Shown here: in pieces, positions 10,216 through 23,900 of the stretch | Position numbering within the stretch: position 1 is the first letter of the stretch | Layout of the letters: the number at the start of each line of letters is the position of its first letter | Assembly (NCBI RefSeq): GCF_000003815.2 | Contig: NC_049983.1 | Coordinates: 4,597,638 to 4,661,637 of the forward strand | DNA: 64,000 nucleotides | Source of the DNA: Branchiostoma floridae | Taxonomy: Eukaryota > Chordata > Leptocardii > Amphioxiformes > Branchiostomatidae | Reading direction: 5' to 3' | Notes under the pieces: generated by a model | What the model saw: the letters and a program-made list of their open reading frames with translations, nothing else | What the model was told of the DNA's origin: nothing | The model's database searches: none | Made by a program: the position numbers and the translations under genes

Positions 10216-11238
10216 CTATTACTCATTGATGAACTAAGGACGTATGTACTTTCATTAACTTTGGTCTGTTAGTTGATGTTATTCCCTTAGAGACATTATT
10301 ATGCTTCCTTGACATCCGTCGTTGCGTTATCTGAATCTTTTTGAGTACCAGTCGTCACAGAGACATTATTTTTCAGGACTGCAAACACTGGCTGCATTTA
10401 GTATAGCGCACCAAAACTGGAAGATTGGCACCTAATTGCTCCTCGTGTGTTAACCGTTGCAAGTAGATATTTGCGCATTTTAGTAAAATAAGATATACTA
10501 CTTCGCATTGTGATACCAAATATCCGATCGTCATACAAATTTTTTAAATCGTGATCATACAATTAAGTGAATTATTATATTCAAATTAAGACAGTTTGAA
10601 TCACGGTGTAAACATTGGGATTACGGTCTAGCGTATAGGATCACGATCCTTAATTTGGAAATACTATCTTAAGTTCGGGAACATGGTCCTTAAGTTTGGA
10701 TGACGATCAGAAATGTTGTGTCACAAGTTGGAACTAGATTGTTCCTGAACTTAATCAATAATAAAACACATGAAAAATCAATAATCTCATCATCCTGTCA
10801 TTAAGCTTTGTACGAGTTTCTAACAATATGTTCAATACATAATCATACTTATGCTGCCTTGATATAGTGCGTCATTAATGTATATAAAGGAGTCATGACT
10901 AAGGATCATACTTAAGGGTATTTATTGTTCATGAGAACAAGCGTTTGCAGAATATACAAAAGTGTACAACAATTAGTACAGCACGATATCTGGTACCTCT
11001 ACGTTACATACCATTTGTGTTATGAGTTGCTTTTCATAATTACTTTTTATTGTTCATTCAAGTCTTAAAGTGTACAATGTAGGATATACGTCTGTAATTG
11101 AACCACGGGCTTTACAAGATCCACAAAGAATATCTCATCCATTATCAACACGATAAATCAATATTATGTGGAGACTACGTTTTCTTACGCATGGTAAGAG
11201 CACAGTTTGCGTGGACATTACTAGATCCTTACTTTAGT
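10216..11238. other. AT-rich intergenic stretch with weak internal repetition
   Basis: Between about 10540 and 10740 short phrases resembling ATCACGATCCTTAAT and GGTCCTTAAGTTTGGATGA recur in degenerate form. On the minus strand AATAAA at 11046-11051 and 10921-10926 could serve the VWA7-like gene, but both are more than 600 bases beyond its stop. No coding region is seen. Confidence 0.35.
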
Positions 11239-11642
11239 TACCTTCGCCAAGAAGTTTATGTTTTGGGCAGCGTTTGTATGTATGTATGTTTGTATGTAGA
11301 AGATACATATCATGCAAAATTAAGACGTAATTTGCATAATAAATGAGGAAATGCTATAATGTAGATGACGGGAACTTCATACTTGTAGCATTTGGAAGTT
11401 ATGTATAGGTGAACATCGTTGAATATCAATTATGCAAATGATTTTATCATTGCATAAATTGTCAGAAAATGCAATTAAAGCATTCTTTCTTAATATAGAC
11501 TTTGTACGTCTACCTCTGTAGTTTCGTGAAGGAGATGATCAATTGATGTAACTTATGCAAATGAGGACCTTATTTGCATAATTGATGACAAAAAGAATTA
11601 ATACAGAAATTGTAAAAAGGGCAGAATCATTTGGCGAAGGTA
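11239..11642. mobile_element. Short element with TACCTTCGCCAA inverted ends
   Basis: The perfect 12-base inverted ends TACCTTCGCCAA and TTGGCGAAGGTA enclose 404 bases. The inside carries TGTATGTATG repeats and AT-rich blocks shared with the elements at 5488-6325 and 29425-29540. It lies just downstream of the VWA7-like stop codon and may form part of its 3' untranslated region. Confidence 0.6.
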
Positions 11643-11682
11643 TAGGGTCGTGAAACTCTAGCTATGTTAATGCAACCCTTCT

Positions 11683-14600
11683 TTACCAGTACGTTGGGCT
11701 GTTAAGCCCTGTCATTGGAAATTCTCCTTCAAGGGGCTCTTCTTCCATCTTCATTTGCTCGTCCGCGGATTTCATCGCCCTGTTCACGTGACCAGCCATC
11801 GGTGGGTCCAGGTTGATGTTCTGGTCGGCTTCATAGGTCGGCTTGGTCACGTTTGGTTTCTTCAACCAACTGTCGGTACAATGATAAACGGAAACATTTA
11901 GTAAAGCAGAATCACTGTTATTTGGTGTGCACACCTCACAAACAGTATAGAAGAGAACACGGACAAACATTATGAGATAAGGTCAATTAAAAAACAACAC
12001 CGTCTTCTGTTTTATGTAAATATCTATCATATGCTGTCTTGATAACCTCTATAATGTCTCGTGTAACATTTTACCAGTGACAATATAGATAAATATAAGG
12101 CAAAGGGGAGAAAGAAAGTGGTTGGTTGATGGTTTTATCTTAAAGAGGAAAATAAAGACCAGTCGCTTCCATAACCTCTGATGAAACCTCAATACTGTAA
12201 ATACATTTAAGTTCGCGGGGATTTAATTTCGTGGTAGCGGGAAAAGGACTTTTCGCGGTGGATTTTATTTCGCGGTAACACCATAGACTGCAGTCTAATA
12301 CCATAATAGAAAAATACTCGCGGTGGTTTTAAGTTCGCGGTGAAGTGGTCACTGCGAAAACCGCGAACATTAATCCACCACGAACATTTCTGCATTTACA
12401 GTATTCCGAAGACAAAACATTACGTGATCTGCCCAGTTACCCTTTGTTTAGCATATATGATCATAAAGCAATATAAAATGATGTACCTTGTTATCAGTAC
12501 GATGACTACAGCTATGGTAACCACGGAAACGACCACCCCGATCACGATGTACAGCACGTGGGATGAGCTGCCGGTGACTGGGTAGTCTGTCTGTTCGTCT
12601 GTCCCATCTGTCACATCGATAGGTATCACTGTAGGTGATGGGAATACATATTGACAAAGTGTGAGTGGATCCAACCATATACTTTTTATTCTTCGCCATA
12701 ACAAAGAGCTGCTGACCATATAGATGCTGAAATGTCTTTGGGAAAAAAGGCTATGTTCGTGGCAGTATTGTGCAAATTCGTCCAGCTATGTATTGTAATT
12801 AACAAAGCATTTGCTATATATAAAGCTCTTTCGGAACATCTACATGTAACTTAAAGCAGAATTTACTCTGGCGAGACCATTCACTTCAAGATAGATGAAT
12901 TCTCTTTTTGATAAGTTTCGTTGGGTCTTTTACCTACTTAAGGCGTAGACCACAGGCTCACGAGAGGACACTCCAAACATAAGTTCATTTTCACCTGAGT
13001 CTAGCTAGGAAATAGGTATCAAGTACCCTTCCCAAGGGTAAAAAACTGGGGTCTGGTAGGGAGTTGAACCCAGCACATTTAAATTCTAAGTAAAGACACC
13101 TGACTACAAGACTGTTTAAAGCTAAGGGCACAACCCGCCGTACTTGCAATTTGACCGTACGTGTTTTTTTTTTGTGTGTGAGGCCACGTCCGACACGTAT
13201 TTCTGAAAACGTTCAGGCTGTACAGGGCAGGCGCATCGCCCGTACTGGCACGTACGGGTGTGTGTGTGTGGGGGGGGGGGGGGGGGGGCTAATCCGCAGC
13301 CCGATGGCACACAAAGTTTTGCCTGCATGTAAAGTTCTACGGCGTGTACATGTCTGCGTGCTCCAAAATCCGGCGGATTCCCCACGAGTTCGTAAGGAGG
13401 CGGTACTTACCACTTACGGATCCCAAAAGATTACCCACGTTTTGGCACGTAGACAGTACGTATTTGCACGTACTGTGGGTTGTGCCCTTAGCTTAAGTTG
13501 TCTGTTGATTATCCATACTCACATGTAGGTACTTCAGTCCCGTATAGATACATGTTGTAGATCGTCTTCCATCCCAGCGCCTCCTGTACCCTCATCTGGC
13601 TGTGCTGTATCACCATCAGGAGCAGGCTACCCGGAACTGGCACAGGCTTCTCCGCGGAGGAATTTGGGTTGGAGACGAAGAACGCGAGGGTGATTCGGTC
13701 TGGTGACATAGACGATTTGGGGAACCCTTCCAAGATGACGACGTTGTCTGAGTCAAACGTCTGTGAATCGTGTGTTCTAGCACAACAAACAATACAAACA
13801 CAAACGTCAAAAACGTTGTTGGTGTGAGGTGATATTGATAATGCCGAAGGTTTTGGGACTACATAGATCGTCCTCAGTAACTTTCTTGTACAGTTATGAA
13901 AGTTACCAACCTGAAGTTATTCAAAATAACAAACATAGAATAGGTACACTACCTTATAGGTTCCGTCAGTCAGTTTTAAAAGAAATACGGTCAAATGTCA
14001 AGCTTGAAACCAACTGATACATAGAATAGAAAAACAGGGAAATCGGAACAAGGAAACAAAACAAATCATACGATCGTTTGGCGCGGTGTTCGGTTTGACG
14101 ACATGACAAGAACTCCATGACGTGTCTCTGACAGTATGACGTCATGCTGCTGGCTACGGTGGCCTTGAATTCCGTCTCCACCTCTTCTGTAAACTATAGC
14201 AACAACAGTTGATAGTGTTTAGGGCAGTAGAACTGTTCCATATGCTTTAGCAGGAACAAAATTACGAAAACAATTCCAAACTAATTAATGGGAATTTCCG
14301 AAAGTCAATTTTGGAAATACGTGAATTGTATGCACTGGTGTTGTTGGATATCCCTTACGAAGTTGGCAACTGTATTCAAAGGCAAAGCCATGTGTCCTTT
14401 CTATAAAAAAAAACTATAGTCAAATTTTTTGATAAACTGCTACACTCAATGCTACCACACCCTATATCTTTTACCATTTTCGGTATTTTCCTGTCATGTT
14501 GACCATCCCGGAGGAGAAGAATTCTTGTTTGTTTTCAAAACCAGCCGAAAACCCGTAAAAATTTATTTGCTGTTGCCTTTGCACTTGAAGTTTGCATTAA

Positions 14601-14913
14601 CAAAACATAGATTTAGGTTAGTTCTCATCATTTCTTAGAACAAGGCTTCGCAGAAATTTAATACATATTTCACTTCATTATCTCTTACTTTATCTGCTTT
14701 AACCATACTTTCCTTACCTCGCTGACTGCCATACCGATATTCATCGCTACTGTTCCTGATGCGACAGATATTTCCGGTGTCACAGTGTCTGGAGACCGTG
14801 TCGTTGTTGGCGGGGCCTCGGTAGTTGGTATGGAGAAATCCAGGACACACTGGTCCACGTACCCGGCAAGGTCAACCACGGTCACGGTCATCTTGGGATG
14901 GCAGCAAGTTGAG
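11683..14913 (-). CDS. VWA7-like gene, exons 16-20: juxtamembrane domain, membrane segment and tail
   Basis: Exon 16 (14718-14913) ends in a Thr/Pro-rich stretch. Exon 17 (14072-14193, phase 0-2) encodes FTEEVETEFKATVASSMTSY followed by CQRH and a second Cys. Exon 18 (13523-13776, phase 2-1) has LEGFP and ITLAFFVSN. Exon 19 (12487-12628, phase 1-2) carries the membrane helix (HVLYIVIGVVVSVVTIAVV...). Exon 20 (11683-11869) is a charged cytoplasmic tail with stop TAA. The last four exons match the last four exons of the divergent gene at 33151-62907 in order, phase and sequence pattern. Confidence 0.86.
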
Positions 14914-17900
14914 CTGTTGTATGAAGAAATTGTGTATTGTGCTGAATGGCAGATATTGTAATGCTTGCATTTATAAGTATATACAGTTACGTCACTGAAA
15001 GTTTGGTGTTCAAATTATTTACCGAATGAACTGATGATTTGGTCACTAGAACTGGCTACAAAATGAGTTTGTTTTTACCTTCAAGCACTCGAAAGCTCAG
15101 AATCTATCATTTCTTGGTAACTGACGTGTAGATGTATAGGATTTATCTAATAAAGACGCTGTTTTTATATATAAACTTCAACTAATAAAAATAATTACCT
15201 GTAGTTTGCCCTTATTGCTACATCTTGCAATCCTGGGGTGAAGTCATCAGTCGTCAAAACCTCCCCTGTACTGACCTCACCGTACACTCTACTCAGTCCC
15301 AGTCCGCTGTCAATCATCATCATCTGTACCGACCAGGACCAATCAGCACACACGTCAGGACGCTGCCGCACAGCCGTGCAATTCCCAACAACTGACGTAA
15401 TATTGCATACCGGCGGTGACGTGTCAATTACCTATAACCATGGCAGCAGTGTCGGAATTAAAACATGGATGAATTTAATTTCTATATGCAAACCATTGCC
15501 TTAAATTAAGTACTCGATATTTGGTGCATACCAACTGCCTGTCATAGCTGATTAATGTCCAGTTCTAACGACTCTGAACTGAACTTCCGACAGGTCTGAC
15601 CCTTTTTATTGCTCACCTCAAGCCGATCTACAGACAGTGTATTCAGATAGCTATGGAGGCGCATATCAACGAAAACACTATATTACATGCCGCATATAGA
15701 GTCAACTAGTCCTGATGTATTGGGCATTTCCCTAAGCCTTGTTATCTAATTTCACATCACATTGATACTGAATAGTGAAGGAAACTTACCAAAATGATGC
15801 GTTCAGAAACTATTGTTCGTATGGTGATGAAGTTGGAAGGGGCAGTGGAGGATCCAAGAGAACTCCGCGCAGTCAGAATAGTGGTACTGAAAGGTTTTGA
15901 AATTCGTTGTGTATCATACAGATTCGTTTTAATGTATAATTTATTACTATAAATGTTGTCAACGTTATTTTGCTTGTTGAAAGTCTTGAATATCATGCTG
16001 GTGTAACGTTTACTTGACAAGTCTATCATGCTTACCTGGAAGTTCCGGGGGAGACTGTCGTTGCGGCAGAAAAGGTGACGTAACCTGTGACGTTCGTCCC
16101 TGTTGCTATGGTGACGGATGATGGGGTTACCCCGGTTACCAAGCCGACATCGTCTGATACCGTCAGCTGGAATGTGTCATCTGAACCCCCGTTAACAAGC
16201 ACAAATCCAACCCGGCTGCTTCCACCGGGGTAAAGAGGTTCTGGAGGGAAAATATATAAATGATTTACAAACATTAGTCGTTTTATAAAAAGCTAATGCA
16301 AACACATTTCAAGTTGAGTTCAGTTCAATTCATCCTGCGGGGGGCCTGGAGACCCCAACATAAAATAACATAACATTACAGCAACTGATCAAAATGAAAT
16401 CAAAGGTGATCATGAAGTCAAATAACTAAACGTTCGTTCGTAAGTCGTCAACTATTTACACTATATAAACAACTCAAGATACCTTAAGTTGAGATTGAAG
16501 AAAGTTTTACATATTCCATGCGCTTGATGTTCAATTTCATGTAGCTTATATATTTCACATTCATGGATTCCTAAAATTTTTCACTAAGGAATTATGGCAT
16601 TTTGAATCAATTATATACATTATTAGGACCAGTGCAGCGTAATAATGATGCCTATTTTTCATGGAGGTAATAAACTAAAGAAAACTTAACTAAAAAGTTT
16701 TGGTAAGTAGCACTGTTTGGTACTTTGTTCAGCATTACGTGAATTTTACGAGATATTAAGTATATTTTACGCTCCTAGTACTAAACAAAGCTCACCTCTG
16801 TTCTCTACAGCAAGCTCCAGCCTCAAACTCTCAGACTCTATGAGCGTCGTCAGAAGCCGCCTGAAGGTGTTGTTTCGTTGGTCGATACCTTCCACAGAGA
16901 TCCTGAAGGGCTGAGGTAGAGGAAGGTTTAAGGGAAGAATTAAACGCTGTGGCTTGTCACGCCATGTAATTCATGTAAGTCTACTGTACCGCGTGCAGAA
17001 TTAAGAATGATCAAATGCCAGTGCACAAACTCCGATTTTTACTGAGCGTACGCCAAAAAAAAAATGCAATTGTTCACGCGACTAAAAATTTCAGCCACAA
17101 CGGAGTTATTCCTCAATTTCTTTTTTCTTTTGCAACGCCTTATGGACTGGTGGTATAGTATCGTGGTTGCTTTTGATGCCTTTTTGCGATCGAAATAACT
17201 TTTAAAAATTGATAGGCGGCCTTGATATTCCAATGCAGCATAGCAACAAAGGGGTCAGGGTGAAATATTTTGCGAATGATGCACTTAAGAAAAGTAACCG
17301 CTGTTAGGCTTAGGTCACATTTCCGAAACGGGGCCCGGACGGGATTTTTTCAGAAGCGAAAAATGAAAGTGCTTACCTAGGAAAATACACAAATTATGCT
17401 CCTGGCTAAGTTCTGTGTGTTTTGTTTTCTTTCTTATCATATTTTTCGTCTTCGAAAACTACCCGGCCGGGCACCGGTTAGGGAATGGGGACCTAAGCCT
17501 TACCTGGGCAGGAGGTACGATGGTTGCTGTGTAAACCGGTTCTCCCCGGCCGCTACTGGTCTGTAGATAGATCCGACTGAGAAGCGTCCCGGATTGGTCC
17601 AGAAGATCTGCTGACGTCACGTTCCCCGCATTCTCCAAACCGCTTCCGCTTACAACCAGTCTGTATTCTGAACCTAGAACAGAAGCAATGGCTAACTTGA
17701 TATAGCACAACAGCCCAGTATGGCTTCTACATTTTATAAACTGTTCTTCAGGTATCAGTTATTTATTACCACCCTGCCACATGGAAATCCCTGCTAGGCA
17801 AACCAAAAGTATTACGCTAGCTAAAAGAATCATTTTCGAAAAGAACGAGCCGAAACGAAATCTCCCTCAAGATGAACGACTGTGGCTAGTCCTGCATAGA

Positions 17901-20900
17901 AAATTAGTAGTATTTACCTCCAATAGGTCTTCCATCGATGGGGAACCCACTACCAGTGTCTAGGAACTCTGTTGAGAAGTCCAGCACACTCTTTCCCGTC
18001 ACTTCGATGTCGTACCCTTGGCCGTCCGCTAGGTGGAGCCTCCACATTCCGGCTGCAGGATCGGTCACCTTGAGCACCTTGTATTGGTCAGTCTCGATCA
18101 CCACCTGGGCGTCGGCTGAACCAAACGACTGGATTGCACCTGATGGGTTTGACAGGCTAGGGTTTAGATCAATTTCTATTCAACATTCAAGAAAACGATT
18201 TGTGCTAACTATATAAACAAAGGCTATTAAATTGGCTGCTATTGCAGTGTAAGTTCTTGCAAAAGTGATAGTAGCTAATGGCTAGGCAAAGGCGACGACG
18301 ATCGCTAAACCAAAGGTGGGTGCTGACAACCTCTGCTGCGTCAACAGTTGTATCTTCATTTTGTGGATAATTGAGATCACGGGTCCTGAGTGTGTGAGTG
18401 AATTTCAGCCTACCTGAAATGGAAACTATCATGTGTGAGCGAATACTGCAGTCGTATTTCCAGTTGCACAAGTTGCAAAACGCTGGTTCAATTTAGGTTA
18501 AAAATTAAAGTCATCCCGCACTAAATAGTAAATCGGGTGGCGCCATTTTCCATTTCAGTAGCCATGGCCAGGGTCATTCAATTCTTACGCAATCACTACA
18601 GCAGGGGCTAGTCCATTGGAAGTGGTCTGTTTGTTTAACTACCATACCCTTTCCCAAATGCTGAGTACTAAGCAGAGAAAATAGCATGTAACATTTTGAA
18701 AGTTACGACACTTACGACCAACCGACCTCATGGCGAAAAATCTAACCACTTGGTCATTGCAGCGGTCATGAAGAGTCTTTTAAAAATGTCTCTCCAGGCA
18801 AGCATAATCACTTATTTAAGTTAACAATGTGTGGATATAATGATCAAACTACAGCCATTAGTGTTTGACATTATATATCACAAAAGAACTATGCATAACG
18901 GCGTAACGTTAAAGGACTACTAGCTACTTCCTTACCCGTTGGTGTGTACAACTGGAACACCGGTGCTGTAGCCGACCCGGTCAGGGTCAGCACCATTTCC
19001 AGCAGTGCCTCGTCCACAGGAATCTCCTGGTCACGTGGTCCGGACTCGGGCACGCTCTTGGTCATGACCGTGACAGGAGCACCGTTGACCTCAAGGGCGA
19101 TGACCTCGGAGACCTCAGCTACTTCATCTTTGGTTATGTCGAAAACCTTTCCACCGGATTCCTCCGCGATGACGTCATACGGATTACCGCTCACTGCTCG
19201 TTTGGACCTACCTGTAATCAAGAATCGAGTTTGCAATACGACAGAGCTGGTTGGGAAAAAAGAAACTTTCAGGCAAGGCCATGTTGATTTGATTATTTGG
19301 ATGACATGCTCTGGGAGCCCCAAAGCTGACGTGAGCATGTGAATAAAACCAAGTGTTCCAGTTCAATGTGAACCAGTCAGAACTGTCCGGAAGAAGGTGA
19401 CAGACGGTCAGTGACACACCGGTGTAAATAAAGCAATGGTTACTACAAAAAAATGTTCTTCCAACGGTGACTGTTTTAAAGGTAAGGTACATACCTCTAA
19501 ATTTGTCTTGCACATCTTGTTCACAGAGAATGACCTAGTCTCGATCTCGCGAGAGAACACGAGACTAGGTTTACGCAAGCCTGACCAAGTACGATTTACA
19601 GCATGATTGATTCCTGTTTTCAAAACGGGCAAAAATTGATAGACACGCGGATGTCATCCATATAATCAAATCAACACGAACCAAGCACATCGCAAAAGTA
19701 TGTTGACAGTATTTCTTTTCAAAGTACACATACCGTTCAGATCACGCCGTTTCCGGGAACAACTCCCGGTGAGAAGGAATGTGATCTTGCTCTTTTTCTG
19801 TTGAAGTAGAGAAATCACGTCTTGCAGCTTATCGCTGTCCTTAGGGTCAGCATCAGTGAAGAGATATATCTTCGACTTCGGTAGCCTGCAATGTAGAAAA
19901 GATGTCATGTATAGTATGCTGAGTTTATCATACTATGCCTTAACGTGATCATCAATAGTGCTTCAACATTAGTCTTATCTGTGCTTTCTAATACTGTAAC
20001 CTGCTCATCTGGACTTGAACACAAAGGCGCCATACGTTATTCTGACCGCAAGGGAAAATTGGTGACAAATTCACAAACGTGCCGCTATGGGCAGTCGCCA
20101 ATGTAACGCAGCCCGGTGGCAGTAAGATGTCCCCTTGAGATGCTTACGTGAGTGGGGGCAGAACTGTTTGCTATTTGTCTGTTGGTCAAGATTGCTGTTA
20201 CCTTCCGATTTACCTTATATATGCCAACAAGTCATGTATGACTGAAAAAGGTCTCACGTGTTTTGCAGGGCGAGTTCCAGTCCAGTCATGGAGAGTTCTG
20301 GACAGTCGCCTCCGCCATGTGCGTTCAGCGCGTTGATGGCGTCGATGTACACGGCGGAATCCCTGGTGATCGTCATTGGTCCTGCGTCGCTCACTAAGAC
20401 GAAAATGAATTAAAACGAGTTATTTTACTATTTCATAGTAGCCTCCATAGCAGGCTCTTTGGGGCCTTATTTTGGCTCATAATACACTTTTGCTGGCCAT
20501 TTCTTTTTGTACTGGGGCGCTGATTGCCGGGATTCGCTGATCTATTGGCCCTGTGAATGGCGGCAATCAGCGACCCAATACAAAAAGAAATGGCCAGCAA
20601 AACTGTATCATGAGCCAAAAAAAGGGCACAGAGAGCCTGCTATGGAGGCTATTCTATAGACAAAGTCGATGTGGCTCACAGGGAGAGTACTAGGAGCTTA
20701 GGCTTACTTGGGTCGTTGAAGGGAACCAGGACATAGTTGTACGGTTTGTCGAAGGGATTAGCAGCCGCTCCCTGGATGATTTCTATCGACACGGCTTTCG
20801 CAGCCGCGATGTCGTCACTCATACTGCCGGTATCGTCCATGACGATGCAGAGGGAGGTTCCCGAGGCGAGGTTGAAGAAGCGACGGAAGACGTCAGCTCC

Positions 20901-23900
20901 TACCTGGTCCTTCAGGCCGGACCCTAGCAAGGGGACAAAAGTGACAATTTGTGAAACAAAATTTAAAAAAAAAATCATACCTTCGTGAACTATTTACATT
21001 TTTGTGTGATTTTTTCTAAATATAATATAGCCCAAGATATATACATATGTTATTGATCATCCCTTCCGTTCTTCCCTTAATGACTTCTAGTTATCTGCAT
21101 CCAGAAAGGCCCTTCTGTTATCCCCATTCTATGCATGGCTGTGAGCTGTTTAGCTCTCTATGGATTATATTCTACTACTTATAAGAAAGGCGTGTCGACC
21201 TGTTATGCTGTGGTAACTGATAACGCTGCAAGGGGCCTAAGATCGTCATAGTTCTTCCAACTTCAACAAGTGCACGCACACGCCAAAACTCATACAAATT
21301 CGTTAAAAAGATGAACCAAGAACAACATCCACATCAGAGAAGAACCTCCGTAGTACTAGTAGTAGTAGTTAGGTAGTAGTAATGTCATACGGTGTATTAC
21401 AGCAACGTTGGGGTTATAACGTTAACGCCCATTACGGGGTGGCATATATCCTTTCTTCTAGCTGAATACAAGACGGGGATGAGCCAGCTGCAGGCCAGCC
21501 ATCGAAATCGCCATGTGGCTGATACGGTATGGAAGAACGCCACGTCTCCATCCGTTTGGTTTGAAGTGAATCACCATGACAGAAGGATTTGCTCTTTAAC
21601 GCGTGTGTGGCTCTCCCCAAACACGGAACTTCCATTTAACGTGCTATCCGAGGGACGAGGGGAACCTTCGTCTCCGTCTTGGGGTAATCCAAGAAAGTAC
21701 AAAAATATTTGATGCAAAACCTACCTACCAAACTACTGTAGTGGCCAAAGTCAAACGGTAAGCATCCGAACGACACATGTTGGAGCTTACAATGATATGA
21801 TCATATTTACTGCACTTAAAGCTACTTACAAATTTTAAGCTTTAATATGACACTACATTGTACGAACCAGCCGCATAGAGAAAGTGTTCCGTGGCGTCCA
21901 TGGCTGCCTGTGCCGCGGTGTTGTGCAGGAAGTGATGCGGAGATTCAGCTGGGTCCAGGGACTCCTTGTTGATGCCGCCCGTTGCAGTAGCCTCGCGTGT
22001 AGCATCATGGGTCCCCCCATGGCTACACTTGCCAAACCACTCATGCGTCGCTGAGAAGAAAGAAGAGTATTAGGGCATGCGATAGAAAAATTGTAACTTC
22101 TTCAGTCATAACTTGCCGCCATACTAGCACCAAATTTATAAAAGAACGAATTTAAAGAGATCTGCAAATGTAGCATCAATAATTCCCGAGGTACGACATT
22201 TATTGAGCATTGATAACCGAGAACAGAAGATTACGGTCAATTGTGAGAGCCTTGTGGGAAGAACTAAAACATATCGTCACAGGCCACAAATGGAACGGGA
22301 ATTCTCAACAGCGTACATCATATTCCGGTGATTCTTTTGTACCCACAGATATCTGTATTTTGGGCCCTTTCTCTCAGCTCAGCCAATCCACTGATCATAT
22401 TACACATCATCATACGTCTCGCTGTTTACAGATGCTGTCCCAAACGTAAATTATCTACATATTTTTATTTATCTATTCGTTCGGCTGTTTACAGACAGCC
22501 AGGGCTGCCCAACTAGCCATAGGCTATTGCCAAGGGCTAGCCCTGGGAGAGAACAATGCATGTTACATAGAAAATCATTGAAGTAAACATTATCAATATA
22601 ATACCGCTATCATTAACATAAGCAAAACGGTCACAAATTTACACATATACATAATATATATATACATGCATATAATACATATATACATGCGATGTTCACA
22701 ATGGTACGAAAACCCTGATGCCGAAAGTTGTGTACCTGCTGGTTTGTCAACATCTTGCCCACTCCGGTATCCGCTAGTTAACACGCCCTCTGGCGAGATG
22801 AGGTTGTTTTCGCAGGTTGTTAGTGGCCCTCTGTATTGTCAGCAAAACAAACAAGAGTCCGAAGGACGCAAACCTCCGTGAAGTAATCATGGTGTATGAG
22901 TTATGGGCTAAAGGTGCTTGGTATCCTCTTTACCAGGAATAAGAATTTACTAAAAACCTGTTTTGATTTATGTCCATATAGATGAAATAATAAGTTTGTT
23001 GCAAATACATGCTCGAGGGATAATTACAAGTGCTGTACAAGAAAAAATATAATGTTTTTATATAAGAATGGAAAATACAACCATTTGGTATTCAGGGACA
23101 TCTAATAATCTCTTCTTTGTATCAAAAAGAGATCTTCAGATATACAAGTTAAGCTATGTTGTAATAATAAATGTCTCAAGTTGACCTTAAGTTATGTAAT
23201 ATGTGTCTATATATGTTATATTTTGAGAAGAGATTTCAACAAACAAATCTTGAAACTGATATGATATTTTACAGAACTGATAGCGCCTGTTGGCGTCTTG
23301 TTCCCGCCCTTTGGTGCCTATTGGCCCCCATTCTGACATCTAATTCGCGGCACTTTGTCGAGTTTTAACTTTAAAATTGTCGTCAATTGACACGCACTCC
23401 AACCAGCATGTCTGTTAGTAACCAGCTGGCGAATGTCAGTCGCCGAGAGACGGTGCCAAGTGTCCAATACCCGCTTAACTACAGCTACGTACCGTACACA
23501 TTATTACCTGAGTCGAGTGAAAACATAGGTTTGAAAATCACGAATTCGCAATATTAGGGTCTACTAAAAACCACATGTGGTTAGGCAATAAGATTGTATT
23601 TTAAACCAGCATGTAGAGCATCTAGTAGTACACCCACCCTGAAGGGCCCCCTGGCGGACAATCAGTCGAACTGCAAGTGTTTATCCCTGGAGACGCCACG
23701 GCTGGATTCGGACTGTCTGGCATACCTTAAAGTAAATAAAAACATTCAAAGAAATGAAATAGTACGTGAGTCTTAGTTGTCTACTTTCTTTAAATACTTT
23801 TTAGAGAAGGGTGTTGAAGATATTGAATAGCCATGTTATATCTTAAATGAAGGAATTTGCTTTTGGATGAAAAAGAATACTAGTGTGCTCTATGAGAAGT

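Noticed and set aside
14075..14188. Exon 17 of the VWA7-like gene starting at the CAG just before AAGAGG
   Set aside because: That acceptor gives the wrong phase; the TATAG acceptor four codons' distance upstream (exon start 14193) restores phase 0 and matches the homologous exon of the neighbouring gene.
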